Translations under genes and position numbers: made by a program
Shown here: positions 43,862 through 52,522 of the stretch, in pieces
Layout of the letters: the number at the start of each line of letters is the position of its first letter
Numbering within the stretch: position 1 is the first letter of the stretch
Notes under the pieces: model-generated
Told to the model about the DNA's origin: nothing
The model's database searches: none
The model's input: only the letters and a program-made list of their open reading frames with translations
Assembly: GCA_964405405.1 (NCBI GenBank)
Contig: CAYONT010000006.1
Location: 18,134 to 82,133 of the forward strand
Direction: 5' to 3'
DNA from: CAMCYM01 sp964405405
GTDB lineage: Bacteria; Bacteroidota; Bacteroidia; Flavobacteriales_D; Sanyastnellaceae
DNA: 64,000 nt

Positions 43862-43893
43862 GAAAAGAGCGCATCTCCAGATGCGCTCTTTTC
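43862..43893. terminator. Bidirectional terminator
   Basis: A perfect 10-bp stem (43867-43876 with 43879-43888) with a 2-nt spacer, extended by complementary AAAA and TTTT flanks. It serves tRNA-Val on the plus strand and the type B secreted protein on the minus strand. Confidence 0.92.
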
Positions 43894-43913
43894 TTTTTCC
43901 CTGGTCTGACCTT

Positions 43914-46136
43914 TCATCGGACGATGGTGACCGCACCGTGGAAGTTTTGGCCATCCGACCGCTGGAAGACGTAGTAGTACGTTCCGTCGGAAACGGGGTC
44001 ACCGCCCACGCGGCCGTCCCAAGAACCGCCATAGTTGAGGTCCTGAAAAATCAAGTTGCCCCAGCGATTGTACACCAGCAGGACCGAACCGGGGAATCCC
44101 TCGATGCCTTCGATGCGGAAGAAATCGTTCTTGCCGTCGTTGTTGGGCGAGAAAACGTTGGGGATGAGGGTGTTGCATGCTTCAAGCAGGAGGAGGAAGG
44201 TGGCCTCCTCTCCACACTGGTCGATGGCGGTCACCACCAGCAATCCCTCGTTCATGCCGGCCTCATAGATGCCCCCATCTCCATAGAAGGCGGCCAGGGT
44301 GTCCAGGGTGGCATTGACCTCCACCCACAGGGAGTCGGTGGGTTCCGGGTTGATGCCGTCGAATACGTACTGCCAGGTGTAGAAGGTGAACGAGCCCGTG
44401 CCGCCTTCGATGTCCACCGCAGCTTGGACTCCGAGACACGCCTCCTCATCCAGCACCAAAATGTCCGGGTACTCGGGTACTTCGATGAAGTGGTTGGAGC
44501 TGGCGTTTTGACCGCAGCCATCCGTCACGTTGAGGGTGATGGTGGTGCTTTGGGCAGGAGCAGTGTTGGCGGTGGCTTGGTTGCCTCCGAAGCTCCAGTT
44601 GTAGGTGTAAGGACCAGCGCCGGTGAGGATGACGGCCGCCAAGTTGACCGGATCTCCCGGGCAGAAGGGGGAGGTGGTTTGGTCTACATCCACCGACAAG
44701 GGCGGAGGCGGGATGTAGGCAATCGTGGCTTCTACCGTGTTGCCACAAACGTCGGTGACCACCACAGTTTGCTGGCCTGCGGTGGTTGCATTCACCGTGT
44801 TGGAGGCTTGGGTAGGGGTCAGGCCTCCGGTCCACTGGTAGGTGAAGGGGCCGAAGCCGGTGACTGCCTCGACCGCAAGGACGGCCTGCCCGTTGCAGAT
44901 GCCTACGGGAGAATCGTAGTCCAAGGTGACCGCCTCCGGATCCAAGATGACCAATGTAGCGGACCGGAACACGGTATCGCCGCACAAGTTGATGTATTCG
45001 TAAGAAATGGTCACTGACTCAGCGCCTTCGGTGATGCCATCGGCGATCACGTTCAAAGGCACATCGTAAGAGGTCACACCGACGCCCAGCACCACCGACG
45101 GGTCGATGAACGCATAGTCCACCCCGTTGGTGGCTGAGCCCGATATGGTGAGTTCCAGGGTTTCCTCCAGGGTGGCATTCGGACGAACGATGGTAAACAC
45201 GGCGTCGTTGCAGCTCTCTACCACCGTGGTGTCCCCGAGGAAAACCTGGTTGCCGCTGATGGAAGCCGAGGCCACGATGTCGAAGGCGTTGGACGAGAAA
45301 GATCCGCCCTCGATGAACACAGCACTGTCGAAGGCAGAGTCCCCTGCGTCGGCAATCGCAATCTTGATGTGGTATACCTCACCGCACTGGACCTGGGCCT
45401 CTGCAGTGAGAACCACCGTGAAGCCGTCGAGTTGGGTGGCCGTGGGTGCGGTGTTGGTCGCGTTGTCAACGTAAAACTCGGTGTTCTGAGTCCAATTGGG
45501 GTCGACCTGGTTGCAATTCGGGGCAGACCCGTTGCCCCCAACGTTGCCGTTGTTCACCGAGTTGATGGTCACCGGAACCCCGTTGGTTCCGGGGATGATG
45601 GCGAGGTTGATGGCATTGTTGGAGTAGGGGCCGTTGATGCCTGGACCGCTCAGGAAGAATCCGAAGGCGTCATTGACGGTGCCACAAACGTATTCGTTGT
45701 ATTCCTCTGAGCCGAAGGAGTAGTTGAAGCGAATCGAGTCCCCTGTGGGAATGAAATCGAACTCCAGAACGGCGGCATCGTTGGTGGTAAAGGTGCTCAA
45801 TGCATTCAAATCTGGATCGCTTGTGCCGAAGTTGCCACCGCCCAGGGTCAGGCTGCCACTGTTGTTGGGGCCGACCGCGAGGGTTACCGTCCCGGAAGCC
45901 ATGATCAGGCCGTTGGGAATCAGGATGTTCGAGTTGGCTGCGTCGAAGCTGCCGATTTGGTCTAAATCCCCAGAAAAGGTGATGTTGGAGACCTGCACCC
46001 CCTCACCGACCAGGATGTCTGTCACCACTTGTTGGGCCGTAAGGGTCGGATCGACAACAAGTTGAGCGCGCAGGAGCGTACCCGTCGCAAGTACCATACA
46101 GGCCAAACCCACACGCAAAAAGTACAATCGAGCCAT
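43914..46136 (-). CDS. Secreted protein with choice-of-anchor L and T9SS type B sorting domains
   Basis: A 740-residue exported protein: signal peptide (MARLYFLRVGLACMVLATG), a choice-of-anchor L-like domain at about residues 55-270 (PNGLIMASGTVTLAVGPN, FNYSFGSEEYNEYVCGTVND), a Calx-beta-like stretch near 300-400 (GSATNGVDYAF), two to three PKD/Ig-like domains to about 590, and a type B (CHU_C) C-terminal domain, NVFSPNNDGKNDFFRIEGIE to DGTYYYVFQR. Such proteins leave through the T9SS and act at the cell surface, often as adhesins. ATG 46136 starts the signal peptide. It ends at the bidirectional terminator. Confidence 0.9.
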   Translation of the reverse strand: MARLYFLRVGLACMVLATGTLLRAQLVVDPTLTAQQVVTDILVGEGVQVSNITFSGDLDQIGSFDAANSNILIPNGLIMASGTVTLAVGPNNSGSLTLGGGNFGTSDPDLNALSTFTTNDAAVLEFDFIPTGDSIRFNYSFGSEEYNEYVCGTVNDAFGFFLSGPGINGPYSNNAINLAIIPGTNGVPVTINSVNNGNVGGNGSAPNCNQVDPNWTQNTEFYVDNATNTAPTATQLDGFTVVLTAEAQVQCGEVYHIKIAIADAGDSAFDSAVFIEGGSFSSNAFDIVASASISGNQVFLGDTTVVESCNDAVFTIVRPNATLEETLELTISGSATNGVDYAFIDPSVVLGVGVTSYDVPLNVIADGITEGAESVTISYEYINLCGDTVFRSATLVILDPEAVTLDYDSPVGICNGQAVLAVEAVTGFGPFTYQWTGGLTPTQASNTVNATTAGQQTVVVTDVCGNTVEATIAYIPPPPLSVDVDQTTSPFCPGDPVNLAAVILTGAGPYTYNWSFGGNQATANTAPAQSTTITLNVTDGCGQNASSNHFIEVPEYPDILVLDEEACLGVQAAVDIEGGTGSFTFYTWQYVFDGINPEPTDSLWVEVNATLDTLAAFYGDGGIYEAGMNEGLLVVTAIDQCGEEATFLLLLEACNTLIPNVFSPNNDGKNDFFRIEGIEGFPGSVLLVYNRWGNLIFQDLNYGGSWDGRVGGDPVSDGTYYYVFQRSDGQNFHGAVTIVR

Positions 46137-46152
46137 CGCCAACGGGTTGAGG

Positions 46153-46193
46153 TTGTGTACCCAAACATACGACTACCTTTGGGACATGGACAA
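46153..46193. promoter_or_regulatory. Overlapping divergent promoters
   Basis: Plus strand: TTG (46153-46155), 18 nt, TACCTTTG (46174-46181), 4 nt before ATG 46186 of the ABC gene. Minus strand: TTG (46193-46191), 21 nt, TATGTTTG (46169-46162), 25 nt before ATG 46136 of the type B protein. Both -7 boxes fit TAnnTTTG and are 4 bp apart, so polymerase can occupy only one at a time. Confidence 0.7.
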
Positions 46194-46872
46194 GACGCTC
46201 ATCTCGGTACGCGGGTTGCGCAAGACGTACGAAATCGGCAACCAGGTTGTGAATGCCTTGGATGGGTTGGATTTGGACATCGAACGCAATGCCTATGTGG
46301 CTTTGATGGGCCCGTCGGGTTCGGGAAAGAGTACATTGATGAACATCTTGGGGTGTTTGGATGCCCCCACGGCGGGTTCGTATGCCTTGAATGGCCGGAA
46401 CGTCGCAGGGCTCGATGAAGATGCGCTGGCGGAGATTCGGAACAAGGAGATTGGTTTTGTGTTCCAAACATTCAATCTTTTGCCCCGCTACACGGCTCTG
46501 GAAAATGTGGCGTTGCCGCTGATTTATGCGGGAATGGGGCGCGATGCCCGGGAGGCCCGGGCCCGGGAGGTACTGGCCCAGGTGGGGTTGGAGAACCGGT
46601 CCCACCACCGGCCCAATGAGCTCAGTGGAGGCCAGCGCCAACGGGTGGCCGTGGCCCGTGCATTGGTCAACCGGCCTTCCCTGATCTTGGCAGACGAACC
46701 CACGGGAAACCTGGACACAGCCACCTCTCTGGAGATCATGGCGCTTTTTCGGGACATCCATGAAGCGGGCAACTCCATCATTGTGGTGACCCATGAGGAG
46801 GACATCGCAGCCCATGCCCAGCGGGTGGTTCGGTTGCGCGATGGAAAATTGGACGTCCAAGCCGGGCGTTGA
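46186..46872 (+). CDS. ABC transporter ATP-binding protein (LolD/MacB-like)
   Basis: A 228-residue ATPase of the type that powers lipoprotein release (LolCDE) or MacB-like mechanotransmission. Walker A is ALMGPSGSGKSTLMNILGCL near residue 40, the Q-loop is in VFQTFNLLPRYTALENV, the signature is LSGGQRQRVAVARAL, Walker B is LILADEPTGNLDTATS, and the switch histidine is in VVTHEEDIA. The family-typical N terminus ISVRGLRKTYEIGNQVVNAL is intact. No permease gene is adjacent. The start is ATG 46186, 4 nt behind its -7 box. Confidence 0.93.
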   Translation: MDKTLISVRGLRKTYEIGNQVVNALDGLDLDIERNAYVALMGPSGSGKSTLMNILGCLDAPTAGSYALNGRNVAGLDEDALAEIRNKEIGFVFQTFNLLPRYTALENVALPLIYAGMGRDAREARAREVLAQVGLENRSHHRPNELSGGQRQRVAVARALVNRPSLILADEPTGNLDTATSLEIMALFRDIHEAGNSIIVVTHEEDIAAHAQRVVRLRDGKLDVQAGR

Positions 46873-46936
46873 CCGGCGGCTCCGTTGTTACTTTGCAGTG
46901 CGCAGTCCGGAGGTGGGCTGCGAGTGAATCGGTTAC

Positions 46937-48367
46937 ATGCAAAGAGAGAGAATCATCCACCTGCGCGATGAATCGCGCATCGGTGAAGTGGTGCAGGTCG
47001 CGGGCTGGGTCCGCACGTTTCGCAACGACACTTTTGTCGCCCTGAACGACGGGAGCTGCCTGGGGAACTTGCAGTTGGTCATCGACCGGGAAGGCAGCCC
47101 GGAATCGGAGCGGAAGCGGCTGACCACAGGCGCGGCCATCCGGGCGGTGGGAACCCTCGAACGTTCCCAGGGCAGCGGCCAGTTGACGGAACTCAAAGTG
47201 ACCGAATGGGAGGTTCTCGGGGATGCAGACCCCGATCGGTATCCCATCCAGATGAAGAAGCACTCGCTGGAGTTCCTGCGGGAGAAGGCCCACCTGCGGT
47301 TCCGGACGAGCACCTTTGGGGCTGTCTTTCGCGTGCGCCACGCCCTCAATTTTGCGATCCACCGTTTCTTCACGGAGCGCGGGTTCTTCCAGCTCCACAC
47401 GCCCATCATCACCGGATCCGACGCCGAAGGGGCGGGTGAGATGTTCCGGGTGACCACGCTGGACCTGAACAACCTGCCCCGGCTCGCCGATGGGGGGGTG
47501 GACGAAGGGGCGGACTTCTTCGGCAAGGCTGCGAACCTGACGGTCAGCGGTCAGCTGGAGGCCGAACTCGGCGCCATGGCCCTCGGCCAGGTCTACACCT
47601 TCGGACCCACGTTTCGCGCCGAGAATTCGAACACTTCCCGCCATTTGGCCGAGTTTTGGATGATCGAACCCGAGGTGGCCTTCGCGGATTTGCGGGACAA
47701 CATGCGGCTGGCGGAGGATTGTTTGAAATCCGTGTTGGGCGCAGTGTTGGAGGGGTGTGCGGAGGATTTGGCCTTCCTGGAAAACCGAGAAATCGAGGCG
47801 GAGAAGGCCCTTCCCCAGGACCAACGGCACGACCGGCCGCTGCGGGAGCGTTTGCAGGCGGTGGTGGATACCCCGTTTCAGACCGTTACCTACACCGAGG
47901 CCATCGACTTGCTCCGCGGTTCGAAGCATTACCAGAAGAAGAAATTCAAATACCCGGTGGAATGGGGCGTGGATTTGCAGAGCGAGCACGAGCGTTGGCT
48001 GGTGGAACATCACTTCAACGGGCCCGTGATTTTGACCGATTATCCGGCCCAGATCAAGGCGTTCTACATGCGGGCGAACGAGGATGGAAAGACGGTCGCA
48101 GCGATGGATGTTCTGGTGCCCGGCATCGGAGAGATCATCGGTGGCAGTCAGCGGGAGGAGCGTTTGGATCGGCTGGAGGCCAAATGCGCCGCATTCAATA
48201 TCCCCGCAGAGCACCTCTGGTGGTACCTTGAGACGCGTCGGTTCGGTTCGGCCATCCACAGTGGCTTCGGGTTGGGTTTTGAACGTTTGGTCATGTACGT
48301 GACCGGTATGTCGAACATCCGGGACGTGATTCCTTTCCCCCGCACACCGCAGAACGCGGAATTCTGA
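46937..48367 (+). CDS. asnS: Asparaginyl-tRNA synthetase
   Basis: A 476-residue class IIb synthetase that charges tRNA-Asn. The N-terminal OB-fold shows VVQVAGWVRTFRNDTFVALN and binds the anticodon. The catalytic domain has motif 2 FGPTFRAENSNTSRHLAEFW near residue 220 and motif 3 SGFGLGFERLVMYVTG near 440. LPGIGEI-type VPGIGEIIGGSQREERLD is present. SRHLAEFWMIEPE and the insertion favour AsnRS over AspRS. It starts 64 nt after the ABC gene; a TTACTTTG near 46885 is one mismatch from a -7 box. RpoN follows 3 nt later. Confidence 0.96.
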   Translation: MQRERIIHLRDESRIGEVVQVAGWVRTFRNDTFVALNDGSCLGNLQLVIDREGSPESERKRLTTGAAIRAVGTLERSQGSGQLTELKVTEWEVLGDADPDRYPIQMKKHSLEFLREKAHLRFRTSTFGAVFRVRHALNFAIHRFFTERGFFQLHTPIITGSDAEGAGEMFRVTTLDLNNLPRLADGGVDEGADFFGKAANLTVSGQLEAELGAMALGQVYTFGPTFRAENSNTSRHLAEFWMIEPEVAFADLRDNMRLAEDCLKSVLGAVLEGCAEDLAFLENREIEAEKALPQDQRHDRPLRERLQAVVDTPFQTVTYTEAIDLLRGSKHYQKKKFKYPVEWGVDLQSEHERWLVEHHFNGPVILTDYPAQIKAFYMRANEDGKTVAAMDVLVPGIGEIIGGSQREERLDRLEAKCAAFNIPAEHLWWYLETRRFGSAIHSGFGLGFERLVMYVTGMSNIRDVIPFPRTPQNAEF

Positions 48368-48370
48368 CCC

Positions 48371-49864
48371 ATGCTCAAACAGTCGCTCCAACAGAAACTC
48401 CTCCAGAAGCTTTCGCCCCAGCAAATCCAGCTGATGAAGTTGCTGCAGGTTCCCACCATGGAACTCGAAGCACGCATCAAGCAGGAATTGGAGGCAAACC
48501 CTGCCCTGGAGGAGGTGGACGACCGTTGGGAAGGGGAGGAGCTGGGCGAGGAAATGAGCGGAGAAGCGCCTGAGGATTTAGACAGGGAGCAGGCGCTGGA
48601 GGAGTTTGATTACGGAGACTATCTGGATGATGAGACCCCAGATTACAAACTCAGTGTGCAACAGCGGGGTGCGGATGAGGAGGACCGGGAGGTTCCATTT
48701 GCTTCCGGGGTGTCGTTTCGGGAGTTGCTCATGGGCCAACTCGGATTCCATCGGGTGGATGAGCACCAGCGTTTCCTGGCAGAACAGATCATCGGAAACC
48801 TCGACGATGCAGGCTACCTCGCCAGGGATCTGGACAGCATGGTGAACGATTTGGCATTCACCCAGGGCATCGAAGTGAAACGCGGGGATTTGGAAGCCGC
48901 TCTGGCGGTGGTTCAGTCCTTGGACCCGGCGGGGGTCGGTGCCCGGGATCTACAAGAGTGCCTGGTACTGCAGATGGAGCGACGGGTTCGTGAACCAGAA
49001 CCCGATGTAGAAACCGAGCGCTGGGTAGCCCAACGCGATGCCTTGAAGGTGCTGTCCCAGTGTTTTGAGCCTTTTTCCAAGAAGCACTATGACCGGATTC
49101 AACGCCGTTTTGATTGGGACGAAACCCGGCTCAAATCCGCCTTGGACGAAATCATGCGGCTCAACCCCAAGCCCGGAAACTCGGGCAACGAAGGCGGGCG
49201 GACGGGAAGCTCTGCGGTGATCATTCCCGATTTCCTATTGGCCGTTGAGGAAGATGAGATTCGGTTGCAGCTCAACCAGAGGAATGCCCCGGAGTTGCGC
49301 GTCAGTCCCGTTTACAAGGACATGCTTCGTACCTATGCCGAGGGGGCGAAGTCGGATTCCCAACAGCGTGAGGCCTTGGCCTTCGTGAAGCAAAAAATCG
49401 AGGCTGCTCGCTGGTTTGTGGACGCCATCCTTCAGCGGCAGCAAACGTTGCTCATGACGATGCAGGCCATTGTCGAAATCCAGCGTCCCTACTTCTTGTC
49501 AGGGGATGAAGTAGATCTAAAACCCATGATTCTCAAGGATGTAGCGGAAAGGGTAGGGATGGATATCAGCACCGTGAGTCGGGTAGCGAATAGCAAGTAC
49601 ATCTCGACCCCCTATGGCACCTTCTTGCTCAAACAGTTTTTCTCGGAGCGAATGACCACCGAAACCGGGGAAGAGGTCAGCTCGCGGGAGATCAAGAAAA
49701 TCTTGGAGGAGGCCATCGCGGGGGAGGACAAGCGGAAACCCCTGCCGGACGACCGATTGTGCCAACTCCTCAACGAGAAGGGATACAACATTGCCCGCCG
49801 TACGGTGGCCAAATACCGCGAGCAACTGGGCATTCCCGTTGCCCGGATGCGGAAATCGTTGTAG
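48371..49864 (+). CDS. rpoN: RNA polymerase sigma-54 factor
   Basis: A 497-residue alternative sigma factor that needs AAA+ activators. Region I is Gln-rich (QSLQQKLLQKLSPQQIQLMK, LLQVPTMELEARIKQELEAN). An acidic region II follows (about residues 50-110), then the core-binding domain (DPAGVGARDLQECLVLQ) and the DNA-binding domain (KDVAERVGMDISTVSRVANSK). The RpoN box ARRTVAKYREQLGIPVARM lies near the C terminus. The length is normal. No sigma-54 activator gene is in the window. Confidence 0.97.
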   Translation: MLKQSLQQKLLQKLSPQQIQLMKLLQVPTMELEARIKQELEANPALEEVDDRWEGEELGEEMSGEAPEDLDREQALEEFDYGDYLDDETPDYKLSVQQRGADEEDREVPFASGVSFRELLMGQLGFHRVDEHQRFLAEQIIGNLDDAGYLARDLDSMVNDLAFTQGIEVKRGDLEAALAVVQSLDPAGVGARDLQECLVLQMERRVREPEPDVETERWVAQRDALKVLSQCFEPFSKKHYDRIQRRFDWDETRLKSALDEIMRLNPKPGNSGNEGGRTGSSAVIIPDFLLAVEEDEIRLQLNQRNAPELRVSPVYKDMLRTYAEGAKSDSQQREALAFVKQKIEAARWFVDAILQRQQTLLMTMQAIVEIQRPYFLSGDEVDLKPMILKDVAERVGMDISTVSRVANSKYISTPYGTFLLKQFFSERMTTETGEEVSSREIKKILEEAIAGEDKRKPLPDDRLCQLLNEKGYNIARRTVAKYREQLGIPVARMRKSL

Positions 49865-49874
49865 TGCTGTGGAA

Positions 49875-50587
49875 ATGTCTGAACATCGGGTTCCTTCCCT
49901 TCCCCGTCCTTTCTGGGCAAGGCTGTTCTCTACCTGTTTTCACCCCTTGCTGATGCCCTTGGTCCTGTTGGTAGGACTTTATGGATTTGCGCCAGGTTTG
50001 TGGGGATATCCAGGGGCATTCTATTATATACTCATTTTGCTGATCGTCAACACGCTGGCTCCGACGATTTCGCTTTATTTGCTATACCGAAGGGGGGTGA
50101 TCTCTGACTTGGAGATTCGAAATCCGAGGCAGCGAATGGCTCCCTTTGCGCTGGTGGGGGCGTATTACGTTCTGACCTATGGGTGGGTGCATTTTGGGGA
50201 TTTGGCCTCCGTCATTCCACTTCCATACCACCGCATGCTCTTGGGGCTGGCTGGCAGCATTTTTCTCGGGGTGTTGATCACCCGGTGGTTCAAAATCAGC
50301 ATGCACCTGCTGGCGTTGGGGGGGTGCTGGGGGCTTGGGCCGGTTCCGGTGTTTTCGAGCCATTGGTGAGGAGTTGGCAAGGTTCTGTGTGGGTGGGAGT
50401 ACCGAAGGTGGGTTGGGCGGGGGTTGGGACGGAAGGCTCGTTGCTCCTCCTGGTGGCTGGCTTGTTGGTGTCAGGAGCTGTGGGTTCTGCCCGCATGGCC
50501 TTGCAAGTGCATCGACCATCCGAGGTGTACATAGGATGGGGGACGGGAATGGCTTGGATGGCTTGGAATATGTATGCAGCAAACTGA
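49875..50587 (+). pseudogene. PAP2-like integral membrane protein gene with a frameshift at a G7 tract
   Basis: The first frame (ATG 49875) encodes about 150 residues with four to five membrane segments (LLMPLVLLVGLYGFAPGLWG, LLGLAGSIFLGVLITRW) and stops at 50369 after a poor tail. A second frame, one base off, continues the membrane protein to TGA 50585-50587: GVLGAWAGSGVFEPLV, LLLLVAGLLVSGAVGSARMA, HRPSEVYIGWGTGM. The frames join at seven Gs (50318-50324); an eighth G would restore a 237-residue protein. The C-terminal H-R-P-S-E-V-Y-G-G motif resembles the last PAP2-phosphatase motif. A sequencing indel or phase variation are both possible. Confidence 0.75.
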
Positions 50588-50590
50588 TTT

Positions 50591-51407
50591 TCAGCGACTT
50601 TTGCGCTGGATGATGTAGTAGTTGGTGGTGATGAAGAAGTTCCGCAGCCAGGGCAGTCCCGACAGCCAGGTGGGGGCCAACCTCGGCTTCAGGCCAAACT
50701 TCACTTCATAATTGGGGTTGATGAGATACAACCTGCGTTCCAAGGTCTCATAGCCGGTGCGCCGCTTGATGCGTTCAAAGCCTTCAATCGTGATCCTGGT
50801 TTCTTGGATTTCGAGCAAGGCATCCACGGTCTGCGAGCTTTCCCCTAGTGCACGCATCAAGCCTGCATACAGGGGCCGGGGAAGCAAGTGGAAGTAGGGC
50901 AGCTTCGACAACAAACGGCTCTTGCACATCTGCTGGTGGCCGCCGAAGGGATTTTGCCAAGGGGGGAACCCGAGAAAAAACTTCCCGTTGGGTTTCAAAA
51001 AAGAATGAACAAAGGCCATGAAGCGGGCTTGGTCATGGATGTGCTCCAAAGTGTCCCGCATGAAAATGAGATCAAAGGTGCCCCACTCGGCAGGACTGGC
51101 ATCATAGACGTTGCAGACTTCCAATCGGGGTGGAGACAGGGTGTTGTCTGCGAGTTCCGCCAGCCATTTTTCGTGGAAAATCTTCCCGTTTTCGATTTTT
51201 TTTACGGGCCAAATCCATGCCCACAACCTCCCTGCAGCGTCGCTCCACAAAAGGCACCAAATTGCCGCCTTCGCCACAACCTATTTCCAATACCCTCGTT
51301 CCCGGCCCGATGGTCATGTGGCGCTCGAGGAAGGGCAGGACGTGTTTCCGGGTGGTGGTCGCTTGCTCCGCGAAATAGGTCTCTCGGTGGGTGTGTCTGG
51401 CTTGCAT
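50591..51407 (-). pseudogene. SAM-dependent methyltransferase gene with a frameshift at an A8 tract
   Basis: The N-terminal frame (ATG 51407) encodes a methyltransferase start with motif I VLEIGCGEGGNLVPFVE and VVGMDLARKK, then derails. The other frame continues the same protein to 50591: IENGKIFHEKWLAEL, WGTFDLIFMRDTLEHIHDQ, FLKPNGKFFLGFPPWQNP. The frames meet at eight A residues on the coding strand (51203-51196); removing one A joins DLARKK to IENGK and gives about 271 residues with all class I core motifs in order. Transcriptional slippage on A8 could also rescue it. The substrate is unknown. It is convergent with the membrane protein gene. Confidence 0.8.
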
Positions 51408-51453
51408 GGTGCATGTTTACAGTGAAATAGAACCCTTAACGGGAAACCGGGCA

Positions 51454-52470
51454 TCAAGGTTGAGTCAGGGTGCATTGCCAGCGCCAAGCGTCTGTGAGTG
51501 CCTCGGCTAGGCTTCTTTTTGCTTGCCAACCCCAAGTTTGGGTGGCTTTGCTGTTGTCGGCATAGATGGCGGTCACATCCCCGGGCCTGCGGGGACCGAT
51601 GCGGTGGGGCGCCCGGGTTTGTGTGGCTGACTCAAAAGCATCCACTACCTCTTTCACGGAATGTCCGCTGCCCGTACCGAGGTTGAAGACGTCCCAACCT
51701 TGCGTGGGCAGGTGCTGAAGGGCCGCCACATGGGCTTCCGCTAGGTCCATGACGTGGATATAATCCCGGATGCAGGTGCCATCGGGGGTCGGATAGTCGT
51801 CTCCGAAGATGGTCAGGGGTTCACGCCAACCGGCTGCTGCCTGGGTCAGAAAGGGGACCAAATTGTTCGGTCGGCCGATGGGCAATTCTCCCAGCAAACC
51901 CGAAGGATGGGCGCCGATGGGATTGAAGTACCTCAGAAGCGCACAGCGAAACGAGGGTTGGGATGCGGTGAAATCCCGAATCAATTGCTCGCACACTTGC
52001 TTGGTGTACCCGTAAGGAGATTGGGCTGGGAGGATGGGGGCGCTTTCGTTGACCGGAATGTGCTCGGGTTCTCCGTACACGGTACAGCTGCTCGAAAAAA
52101 CGAAGCATGAAACACCATGGGATTTCATGGATTCGAGCAGGACGGCTGTGGAGCCGATGTTGTTGCGGTAGTAAGCAGCTGGCTCGGCCACGCTTTCGCC
52201 CACCGCTTTGAACGCAGCAAAATGGATCACTCCTTGCAACCCAGGGTGTGCATCGAACACCAGGTTCATGGCCACGGGGTCGGTGCAATCCACACGATGA
52301 AATGGGATTTTCTGTCCTGTCAAAGTTTCTAGCGCATCCAACATCCGCGATTCCGACCTGGACAAATCGTCGACAATCACGGGCCGGAATCCCGCCTCCA
52401 TCAACGCCAGCACGGTATGTGACCCGATGTAGCCCGCTCCACCTGTCACCAAAACTTCTGTCCCAAACAT
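51454..52470 (-). CDS. galE: UDP-glucose 4-epimerase
   Basis: A 338-residue short-chain dehydrogenase/reductase that interconverts UDP-glucose and UDP-galactose. NAD is bound by LVTGGAGYIGSHTVLALMEA at the N terminus. VIHFAAFKAVGESV, the catalytic serine region FVFSSSCTVYG and the YxxxK pair in SPYGYTKQVCEQL are typical of GalE. DGTCIRDYIHVMDLAEAHVA and NLGTGSGHSVKEVV follow. ATG 52470 lies 4 nt behind a near-consensus -7 box (TAAATTGG). It could supply galactose for surface polysaccharide. Confidence 0.95.
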   Translation of the reverse strand: MFGTEVLVTGGAGYIGSHTVLALMEAGFRPVIVDDLSRSESRMLDALETLTGQKIPFHRVDCTDPVAMNLVFDAHPGLQGVIHFAAFKAVGESVAEPAAYYRNNIGSTAVLLESMKSHGVSCFVFSSSCTVYGEPEHIPVNESAPILPAQSPYGYTKQVCEQLIRDFTASQPSFRCALLRYFNPIGAHPSGLLGELPIGRPNNLVPFLTQAAAGWREPLTIFGDDYPTPDGTCIRDYIHVMDLAEAHVAALQHLPTQGWDVFNLGTGSGHSVKEVVDAFESATQTRAPHRIGPRRPGDVTAIYADNSKATQTWGWQAKRSLAEALTDAWRWQCTLTQP

Positions 52471-52474
52471 GGTT

Positions 52475-52482
52475 CCAATTTA
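52475..52482 (-). promoter_or_regulatory. galE -7-like box (TAAATTGG)
   Basis: One mismatch to TAnnTTTG; it ends exactly 4 nt before galE ATG 52470. A separate TAAATTCG on the plus strand (52509-52516) lies 6 nt before the divergent DUF4301 gene. Confidence 0.35.
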
Positions 52483-52522
52483 AGCCAACCTGCATGCTGG
52501 ATTTGGCCTAAATTCGAAGGAT

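Noticed and set aside
46778..48424. 548-residue minus-strand frame over asnS
   Set aside because: Antisense to a complete AsnRS with all class II motifs; no supporting features.
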